Source: Rhodospirillaceae bacterium (GTDB taxonomy: Bacteria > Pseudomonadota > Alphaproteobacteria > Thalassobaculales > Thalassobaculaceae). From it: a DNA stretch of 64,000 bases. The DNA lies in the NCBI GenBank assembly GCA_018401495.1, contig JAGYJX010000008.1:304001-368000 (forward strand), given 5' to 3'. Each line of letters opens with the position of its first letter. Within the stretch, counting starts at the first letter, position 1. The notes under the pieces are model-generated. The model worked only from the letters and a program-made list of their open reading frames with translations. It ran no database searches and was not told the origin of the DNA. Shown in pieces: positions 38,816 through 45,117 of the stretch. The position numbers and the translations under genes were made by a program.

Positions 38816-38980
38816 GTGGGTTCCGGATCCGTTCCGCCTTCGGCGTTCACCAGGTCAGGAGATGACGAGCTGGGTATCAGATCACGTTCCGCCTTCGGCG
38901 GCCCGGTCCGGAATGACGACGGAAAATAAAGGACGTCATTCCGGACGAACGCGCACCAGCGCGGGCGATCCGGAACCCAC
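38816..38980. repeat. REP-like inverted repeat, copy 2
   Basis: Perfect 14-base outer arms GTGGGTTCCGGATC (38816-38829) and GATCCGGAACCCAC (38967-38980) enclose perfect 13-base inner arms GTCCGGAATGACG (38906-38918) and CGTCATTCCGGAC (38934-38946) with a 15-base A-rich loop. The unit GTTCCGCCTTCGGCG, itself a small hairpin, occurs twice (38831-38845 and 38885-38899). The layout parallels the element at 37570-37719. It may act as a transcription barrier between the dehydrogenase and the convergent araC-type gene; there is no T run. Confidence 0.8.
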
Positions 38981-39014
38981 CGAGCGACGGGCGCTGCCAA
39001 GGGTCCTGTTGACG

Positions 39015-39848
39015 CTATAGCCCAGAGATTCCCCGCGGTGCTGCGCCACGAAGGGCCGCCCGCCTCTGGAACTCCCCTGGCGTCACCTGGAACGCTGCCC
39101 GAAACGCCGCCACGAAGGCGCTGGTCCCGGCATACCCGGTCTCGAACGCCACGTCGGTGACCCGGCCGCCGGCCAGCAGCCGCTCGGCGGCGACGGTCAA
39201 ACCCAGGATGCGGCGCCAGTCGCGGTAGGAAAGCCCGGTCTCCGCCTGCACCCGGCGGCGCAGGGTGCGGGCGCCGACGCCGAGGCGCTGGCCCCAATCC
39301 TCCAGGCCGGTGTCCTCCGCCGGGTCGGCCAGCACCGCGTCGGCGATGACCGCGAGCGCCGGGTCGGCCGGGCGCGGCAGGCGGATGCTCAGCCCGGGAG
39401 CCGGGCGCACCAGCGCCAGCGCCGCCCCGGCGACCGTCGACCAGGCCTTGTCCAGGCGGTCGCTGTCGTAGGTCTCGGCCAGCCAGGTCAGCATGTCGGC
39501 GAGCGGCGTGCCCTGCTCGACCGCGGTCGGGGCGGCGGGCAGGGCGCCGGCCGCGTCGTGCAGCACGTACAGGCTGCGCATCAGCCGCTGCTCCGGGGCC
39601 AGGCTGCGGTGCGGCGTGCCGGCCGGCAGCCACAGCACCGAGCCGCGCGGCACCAGCCAGACCTTGTCGGGGGTCTCCACCCGCATCACCCGGGCCAGCG
39701 TCAGGGCGAGCTGGCCGCGGCGGTGGCGGTGCCACGGCACGCTGGCGCCGGGCGCGAAGCTGGCGGCGTGGCCGATCACCGCCGCGTCGGATTCGACGTG
39801 GCCGCTGACCGGGTCGCGCCGCTGGTTGTCCTGTCCGCTCGCCGACAT
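39015..39848 (-). CDS. AraC family transcriptional regulator
   Basis: A 277-residue regulator with an N-terminal cupin-like sensor (SFAPGASVPWHRHRRGQLAL; GSVLWLPAGTPHRSLAP) and a C-terminal double helix-turn-helix: LEDWGQRLGVGARTLRRRVQ and VTDVAFETGYAGTSAFVAAF ending RAAFQVTPGEFQRR. The sensor with HRHRRGQL and AGTPH is typical of the group that responds to small ligands. The start at 39848 (MSASGQDNQ) is uncertain; later codons are possible because a direct-repeat element overlaps this end. It is divergent from the FAD/Fe-S oxidoreductase, which it probably controls. Frame intact. Confidence 0.87.
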   Translation of the reverse strand: MSASGQDNQRRDPVSGHVESDAAVIGHAASFAPGASVPWHRHRRGQLALTLARVMRVETPDKVWLVPRGSVLWLPAGTPHRSLAPEQRLMRSLYVLHDAAGALPAAPTAVEQGTPLADMLTWLAETYDSDRLDKAWSTVAGAALALVRPAPGLSIRLPRPADPALAVIADAVLADPAEDTGLEDWGQRLGVGARTLRRRVQAETGLSYRDWRRILGLTVAAERLLAGGRVTDVAFETGYAGTSAFVAAFRAAFQVTPGEFQRRAALRGAAPRGISGL

Positions 39849-39862
39849 CCGCTGTCCGCTCG
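39831..39862. promoter_or_regulatory. Direct-repeat operator candidate in the araC/oxidoreductase spacer
   Basis: CTGTCCGCTCG occurs twice (39831-39841 and 39852-39862), 21 bases apart, i.e. two helical turns on the same face. Additional TCCGCT cores lie at 39848 and 39870. AraC-type proteins bind direct repeats with such spacing. The first copy overlaps the predicted 5' end of the regulator gene, so autoregulation or a later start codon is possible. Confidence 0.5.
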
Positions 39863-39921
39863 TCCGGTATCCGCTGGGGCTTGTGCGGGTTAGTCTAGCA
39901 GGTGATGGAGGGACCGCGACC

Positions 39922-42852
39922 ATGAGCGCTCTGCGCGCACGCATCGGCGATTCCGCCCTGGCCGCCCGGCTGCGCCGCGAGCTCCAGGGCGAGGTGCTGT
40001 TCGACGCCGCCAGCCGGGGGCGCTACGCCACCGACGCCTCGATCTACCAGGTCGAGCCGATCGGCGTGGTGATTCCGCGCAGCGAGGAGGATCTGCGGAT
40101 CGCCGTGCAGATCGCCGCCGAGGAGGGCATCCCGATCCTGCCGCGCGGCGGCGGCACCTCGCAGTGCGGCCAGACGGTGAACACCGCCCTGGTGCTGGAC
40201 TGCACGAAGCACCTGCGCGAGGTCGTCGACTACGACGAGGCGAGCGACGAGGTGACGGTGCAGCCCGGCATCGTGCTCGACCACCTGAACGCCCGGCTGA
40301 AGGCCCGCGGGCGGCTGTTCCCGGTCGACGTGTCGACGGCGTCGCGCGCCACCATCGGCGGCATGACCGCCAACAATTCCTGCGGTGGCCGGTCGATCCA
40401 CTACGGCATCATGGTCGACAACGTCGAGGCGATCGACGCCATCCTGATGGACGGGACCGAGGCGCGCTTCGGCTGCGTGCCGGGCAACATCGGCGAGCTG
40501 GCGGGGCCGGAACGCTACCGCGACCTGGTGCAGACGGTGCGCGCCATCGCCGAGCGCGAGGCCGCCGAGATCGACGGCCGGATCCCGAAGCTGATGCGCC
40601 GGGTCGGCGGCTACAACCTCGACCGGGTGGTGCAGCGCGACGGGCTCGGCGGCCACAACATGGCGTCGCTGCTGGTCGGGTCGGAGGGCACGCTGGCGCT
40701 GTCACGGCGCATCCGGCTGAAGACCCACGCCATCCCCAAACACCGCGTCATGGGGGTCTGCCACTTCCCGACCTTCTGGGACGCGATGGACTCGACGCGC
40801 CATCTCGTCACCCTCAAGCCCTACGCGGTCGAGCTGATCGACCGCACCATGATGGACCTGGCGCGCCAGATCGCGATGTTCCGCCCGATCGTCGAGCGCT
40901 TCGTGAAGGGCGAGCCGCAGGCCCTGCTGGTGGTCGAGTTCGCCGGCGAGGAGCGAGCGCCCCTGCTGCAGCGCCTCGCCGATCTCGAGGCCATGATGGG
41001 CGATCTCGGCTTCCCGGACGCGGTGGTGCGGGCCGAGGACGCGGCGTTCCAGGCGCAGATCACCGAGGTCCGCAGCTCCGGCCTGAACATCATGATGTCG
41101 ATGAAGGGCGACGGTAAGCCGGTGTCGTTCATCGAGGATTGCGCGGTGCCGCTGGAGGATCTGGCGGAGTACACCGACCGCCTCACCCAGGTGTTCCGCA
41201 AGCACGGCACCGACGGCACCTGGTACGCCCACGCCAGCGTCGGCACCCTGCACGTCCGCCCGGTCCTGAACATGAAGGACGGCACCGACGTCAAGAAGAT
41301 GCGGGCGATCGCCGAGGAGGCGTTCGCCATGGTGCGCGAGTACAAGGGCTCGCACTCCGGCGAGCACGGCGACGGCATCGTGCGCTCGGAGTTCCACCGC
41401 CAGATGTTCGGCGACCGGGTGGTCGACGCCTTCGGCGAGGTCAAGCGCGCCTTCGATCCGCGCGGCCTGATGAACCCGGGGCGGATCGTCGACCCGCCGA
41501 AGATGGACGACCGGTCGCTGTTCCGCTACCCGCCGGACTACCGGCCGGTGAACCCGGCGACCCGCTTCGACTGGTCGCCCTGGGGCGGGCTCTCGGGCGC
41601 GGTCGAGATGTGCAACAACAACGGCACCTGCCGCAAGCGCGACCCCGGCGTCATGTGCCCGAGCTTCCGGGCGACCGGCGACGAGATCCACGTCACCCGC
41701 GGCCGCGCCAACACGCTGCGGCTGGCGCTCAGCGGCCAGCTCGGCCCCGACGGCCTGACCGACCCGGCGATGAAGGCGACGCTCGACCTGTGCGTCGGCT
41801 GCAAGGGCTGCCGGCGCGAGTGCCCGACCGGCGTCGACATGGCGAAGATGAAGACCGAGGTGCTGGGCCAGTACGTCCGGCGCCACGGCCTGTCGCTGAA
41901 GGACCGGATGATCGCCAACCTGCCGCGCTGGGCCGAGGCGGCGTCGCGCTTCCATTTCCTCGCCAATCTGCGCGACGCGGTGCCGGGGCTGCCGTGGCTG
42001 TCGGAGAAGCTGATGGGGTTCGCGCGCGAACGCAGCCTGCCGGCGTTCTCGGGCGAGCCGTTCCGCGCCCACGAGGCGCCGTCCCGCGCCGTCGTGGACG
42101 GCCGCGAGGTCGTGCTGTTCGCGGACACCTTCAACAGCTACTTCGAGCCGGAGAACCTGCGCGCCGCGCTCCGGGTGCTGGACGCCGCCGGCTACACCGT
42201 GCACGTGGTCGACCCGTCGGCCAGCGGCGAGGGCCGGCGGCTGTGCTGCGGGCGGACCTATCTGGCGAGCGGGCTGATCGAGCAGGCCGAGGCCGAGATG
42301 CGGGCGCTGGTGGCGGCGCTGGCGCCCTACGCCGAGCGCGGCGTGCCGATCGTCGGCCTGGAGCCGTCCTGCCTGTTCACCCTGGTCGACGAGCTGCCGT
42401 CGCTGCTGCGCGACGCCGCCGGCGCGGTGCCGGGGCAGGCGATGCTGTTCGAGGCGTTCCTGGCCCGCGAGGCCAAGGCCGGCCGGCTGGACGGACTGAC
42501 GCTGCAGCCGATCGCCGCCAAGGCGCTGGTGCACGGCCACTGCCACCAGAAGGCGTTTGACGCCATGGGCGACGTCGCGGCTGCCCTGAAGCTGATCCCG
42601 GGCCTCGAGGTCGCGGTGATCGACTCGAGCTGCTGCGGCATGGCCGGCGCCTTCGGCTACGAGGCCGAGCACTACCAGGTCTCCATGCGGATGGCCGAGC
42701 TCAGCCTGCTGCCGGCGGTCCGCGCCGCCGATCCCGACACCCTGCTGGTCGCCGACGGCACCAGCTGCCGCCACCAGATCCACGACGGCGCCGGACGCAC
42801 CGCCGAGCACGTCGCGGTCGTGCTGTCCCGCGCGCTGCCGAAACCACACTGA
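39922..42852 (+). CDS. FAD-binding / 4Fe-4S oxidoreductase (GlcD-GlpC-type fusion, 2-hydroxyacid dehydrogenase)
   Basis: A 976-residue fusion. The N-terminal FAD_binding_4 domain shows IPILPRGGGTSQCGQTV and TIGGMTANNSCGGRSIHYG, and the FAD oxidase C-terminal domain ends FDPRGLMNPGRIVDPP. Near residues 560-635 are cysteine clusters MCNNNGTCRKRDPGVMCPS and LCVGCKGCRRECPTGVDM, expected to bind two 4Fe-4S clusters. Two CCG-type segments complete the protein (RRLCCGRTYL; GHCHQKAF; DSSCCGMAGAFG). Relatives oxidise D-lactate, glycolate or D-2-hydroxyglutarate and pass electrons to the membrane chain. The adjacent serine-glyoxylate-type aminotransferase favours glycolate, by inference. ATG 39922 follows GGAGGG. 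Frame intact. Confidence 0.88.
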   Translation: MSALRARIGDSALAARLRRELQGEVLFDAASRGRYATDASIYQVEPIGVVIPRSEEDLRIAVQIAAEEGIPILPRGGGTSQCGQTVNTALVLDCTKHLREVVDYDEASDEVTVQPGIVLDHLNARLKARGRLFPVDVSTASRATIGGMTANNSCGGRSIHYGIMVDNVEAIDAILMDGTEARFGCVPGNIGELAGPERYRDLVQTVRAIAEREAAEIDGRIPKLMRRVGGYNLDRVVQRDGLGGHNMASLLVGSEGTLALSRRIRLKTHAIPKHRVMGVCHFPTFWDAMDSTRHLVTLKPYAVELIDRTMMDLARQIAMFRPIVERFVKGEPQALLVVEFAGEERAPLLQRLADLEAMMGDLGFPDAVVRAEDAAFQAQITEVRSSGLNIMMSMKGDGKPVSFIEDCAVPLEDLAEYTDRLTQVFRKHGTDGTWYAHASVGTLHVRPVLNMKDGTDVKKMRAIAEEAFAMVREYKGSHSGEHGDGIVRSEFHRQMFGDRVVDAFGEVKRAFDPRGLMNPGRIVDPPKMDDRSLFRYPPDYRPVNPATRFDWSPWGGLSGAVEMCNNNGTCRKRDPGVMCPSFRATGDEIHVTRGRANTLRLALSGQLGPDGLTDPAMKATLDLCVGCKGCRRECPTGVDMAKMKTEVLGQYVRRHGLSLKDRMIANLPRWAEAASRFHFLANLRDAVPGLPWLSEKLMGFARERSLPAFSGEPFRAHEAPSRAVVDGREVVLFADTFNSYFEPENLRAALRVLDAAGYTVHVVDPSASGEGRRLCCGRTYLASGLIEQAEAEMRALVAALAPYAERGVPIVGLEPSCLFTLVDELPSLLRDAAGAVPGQAMLFEAFLAREAKAGRLDGLTLQPIAAKALVHGHCHQKAFDAMGDVAAALKLIPGLEVAVIDSSCCGMAGAFGYEAEHYQVSMRMAELSLLPAVRAADPDTLLVADGTSCRHQIHDGAGRTAEHVAVVLSRALPKPH

Positions 42853-42872
42853 AGAAACCAGGAGGAACGCCT

Positions 42873-44045
42873 ATGTGCGCCCATCGCGCCGGCCCGCATT
42901 TCCTGCAGATCCCCGGCCCGTCGAACGTGCCGGGGCGGATCCTGCGCGCCATCGAGCGGCCGACCATCGACCACCGCGGCCCGGAGTTCCAGGCGCTCGC
43001 GCTGGAGGTCCTGGAGAAGGTCAAGCCGGTGTTCAAGACCAAGAACCCGGTGATCATCTTCCCGTCCTCCGGGACCGGAGCGTGGGAGGCGGCGCTGGTC
43101 AACACCCTGTCGCCCGGCGACACCGTGCTGATGTACGAGACCGGGCAGTTCTCGACCCTGTGGGTGGAATTGGCGACCCGCATCGGGCTGAAGCCCGAAG
43201 TGATCGCCGGCGACTGGCGCCGGGGTGTCGACCCCGCCGCCATCGAGGAGCGGCTGACCCGGGACAAGGAGCACCGCATCAAGGCGGTGTGCGTGGTCCA
43301 CAACGAGACCTCGACCGGCGCCACCTCGCGGATCGGCCTGGTCCGCAAGGCGATCGACGCCGCCGGGCACCCGGCGCTGTTCATGGTCGACACGATCTCG
43401 GGCCTGGCCTCGGCCGATTACCGCCACGACGAGTGGGGGGTGGACGTCACCGTCACCGGCTCGCAGAAGGGCCTGATGCTGCCGCCGGGCCTCGGCTTCA
43501 ACGCGGTGTCGCCGAAGGCGGTGGAGGCCTCGAAGTCGGCGAAGATGACGCGTTCGTACTGGGACTGGTCCTCGCAGCTCGGCCAGAACCCGTCCGGAAA
43601 CTTCCCGTACACGCCGGCCACCAACCTGCTCTACGGCCTCAAGGAGGCCTGCGACATGCTGATGGACGAGGGGCTCGACAACGTGTTCGCCCGCCACGAG
43701 CGCCACGCCGAGGCGACCCGCCGGGCGGTCCGCGCCTGGGGGCTGGAGACGCAGTGCCTGGAACCGGCCGAGTACTCGCCGGTGCTGACCGGCGTGGTGA
43801 TGCCGGAGGGCCACGACGCCGACGCGGTGCGCAAGGTGATCCTGGAGAAATTCGACATGTCGCTCGGCGCCGGGCTCGGCAAGGTCAAGGGCCGGATGTT
43901 CCGGATCGGCCACCTCGGCGATTTCAACGACCTGATGCTCGCCGGCACGCTGGCCGGCTGCGAGATGGGCCTGCGGGTGGCCGGCGTGCCGATCAAGCCG
44001 GTCGGCGTGCAGGCGGCGATGGACTACCTGTCGGGCAACGCCTGA
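42873..44045 (+). CDS. Serine--glyoxylate aminotransferase family protein
   Basis: A 390-residue class V PLP aminotransferase. Family members transfer the amino group of serine or alanine to glyoxylate, giving glycine and hydroxypyruvate. Motifs: QIPGPSNVPGRILRAIERPT, FPSSGTGAWEAALVNTLSPG, VVHNETSTGATSRIGLVRKA, MVDTISGLASADYRHDEWGV and the PLP lysine in VTGSQKGLMLPPGLGF (about residue 198). The ATG follows AGGAGGAACGCCT. It starts 21 bases after the FAD/Fe-S gene and is probably co-transcribed, which fits a glycolate-to-glycine route. Frame intact; length normal. Confidence 0.9.
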   Translation: MCAHRAGPHFLQIPGPSNVPGRILRAIERPTIDHRGPEFQALALEVLEKVKPVFKTKNPVIIFPSSGTGAWEAALVNTLSPGDTVLMYETGQFSTLWVELATRIGLKPEVIAGDWRRGVDPAAIEERLTRDKEHRIKAVCVVHNETSTGATSRIGLVRKAIDAAGHPALFMVDTISGLASADYRHDEWGVDVTVTGSQKGLMLPPGLGFNAVSPKAVEASKSAKMTRSYWDWSSQLGQNPSGNFPYTPATNLLYGLKEACDMLMDEGLDNVFARHERHAEATRRAVRAWGLETQCLEPAEYSPVLTGVVMPEGHDADAVRKVILEKFDMSLGAGLGKVKGRMFRIGHLGDFNDLMLAGTLAGCEMGLRVAGVPIKPVGVQAAMDYLSGNA

Positions 44046-44066
44046 GCCGCGGCGGCGGTGGGTCGC

Positions 44067-44097
44067 GGGTCAAGCTGCGCTTGCCCGGGATGACGGC
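44067..44097. repeat. REP-like half element
   Basis: The hairpin-forming CAAGC-TGC-GCTTG, framed by GGG and CCC (44067-44086), runs into CCCGGGATGACGGC (44084-44097). The latter matches the ATGACG-containing arms of the two larger elements near 37.6 and 38.9 kb. It lies in the 125-base gap between two convergent genes, with no recognisable coding content. Confidence 0.5.
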
Positions 44098-44170
44098 ATG
44101 AGAGGAGGCCATCCTCGGAGGCGCCTTGCGATCCGAGCCGTGCTGCGTCCGCGGTGCAGTCGGATCACGG

Positions 44171-45112
44171 TCACTTCCACCACTTCACGTATCCGTCAGG
44201 CGTCAATTCGATGGCGCTCTCGGGCACACCCCGTTGCTTCCGGCGGGAGCGCGCCGGCTCCGCGCGTCGGCCGCCGGTCGGATCGGCGACGGGTTGCGGC
44301 GGCTCGGATGGTCTACCCGGTCCCGCTTTTGGGCGCGCCAAAAGCTTCCTCCGTGCCGTTGCCGGGGCAGCAACCGGTTCCCCCGCCGGCTCCTCGCTCG
44401 CCATCTCGATGCCAAACAGCGCCGACATATCGTCGGCCTGAAGGATCTTTCCGGCGTCCGGCCGTGTCGTAGCCAGCAGCGCACCGGCTTCGAGCTGCCC
44501 CAGCAGATCGCTCTCGTCGACGGCGCGCAGCCGGAACAGCAACTCGGGCTTCTCATCCAGGCGGGCGCCGACGCCGTACAGCGCTGCGGCGACATGCTTG
44601 CACATGGAGGCGTAGTCGGGGCAACTGCAGGAGAATTGGATTTCCGCCGGCCGCGGGAACAGGCCGGTGTCCGGCCGGCAGATACGTTCCATCACGCCTT
44701 CGGACAGCCGGCCGCGAAGCAGGTCCACCAGGGAATCGATGCCGCCGGTGCAGTCGCGGCAGATCGACTGCCAATGCTTAGCCGGCACGTCGGCGATCTT
44801 GATCTCAACCCGGTAGACCTCGGTTCCGCTGACCAGCGCAGTGACTTTCCGCGGCATGACCCGCAGGTCCAGGATCGCGCCGTTGCGGACGTAGCTGCGG
44901 CCGCGCTCAAGGCGGTAGGCGAGGTCGCGATAGCATTCCAGGTTATCGCACCACGCCCGGCCCCAGAAGGTGGTGGCGATCGCGCGCGTGGCGATGATCA
45001 CCGGTGCGACGGCTTGGCCCTTGCCGCGCAGCGCCGCAAGGTCACCCGCGGCCTTCGCGCGGCGCCCCGCGACCGAGACATAAGGTGCCCAGCCGTAGTA
45101 GGAGCGCGACAT
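44171..45112 (-). CDS. SWIM zinc finger protein
   Basis: A 313-residue protein whose centre carries a SWIM zinc finger, IQFSCSCPDYASMCKHVAAA, with Cys162, Cys164, Cys171 and His173 as ligands. The N-terminal domain (FWGRAWCDNLECYRDLAYRL; ERGRSYVRNGAILDLRVMP) is the type found in SWIM proteins encoded beside SNF2 ATPases. The C-terminal 70 residues are basic and low-complexity, with RRKLLARPKAGPGRPSEP resembling an AT-hook-like run. It starts five bases after the stop of the SNF2 helicase gene, so the two are one operon and probably one complex. DNA binding is likely; the process is unknown. Confidence 0.88.
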   Translation of the reverse strand: MSRSYYGWAPYVSVAGRRAKAAGDLAALRGKGQAVAPVIIATRAIATTFWGRAWCDNLECYRDLAYRLERGRSYVRNGAILDLRVMPRKVTALVSGTEVYRVEIKIADVPAKHWQSICRDCTGGIDSLVDLLRGRLSEGVMERICRPDTGLFPRPAEIQFSCSCPDYASMCKHVAAALYGVGARLDEKPELLFRLRAVDESDLLGQLEAGALLATTRPDAGKILQADDMSALFGIEMASEEPAGEPVAAPATARRKLLARPKAGPGRPSEPPQPVADPTGGRRAEPARSRRKQRGVPESAIELTPDGYVKWWK

Positions 45113-45117
45113 AGCCG

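Noticed and set aside
40702..42849. A 715-residue antisense frame opposite the FAD/Fe-S oxidoreductase
   Set aside because: Composition-driven shadow (His/Arg/Gln/Val repeats), no recognisable domain, and the sense gene is clear.
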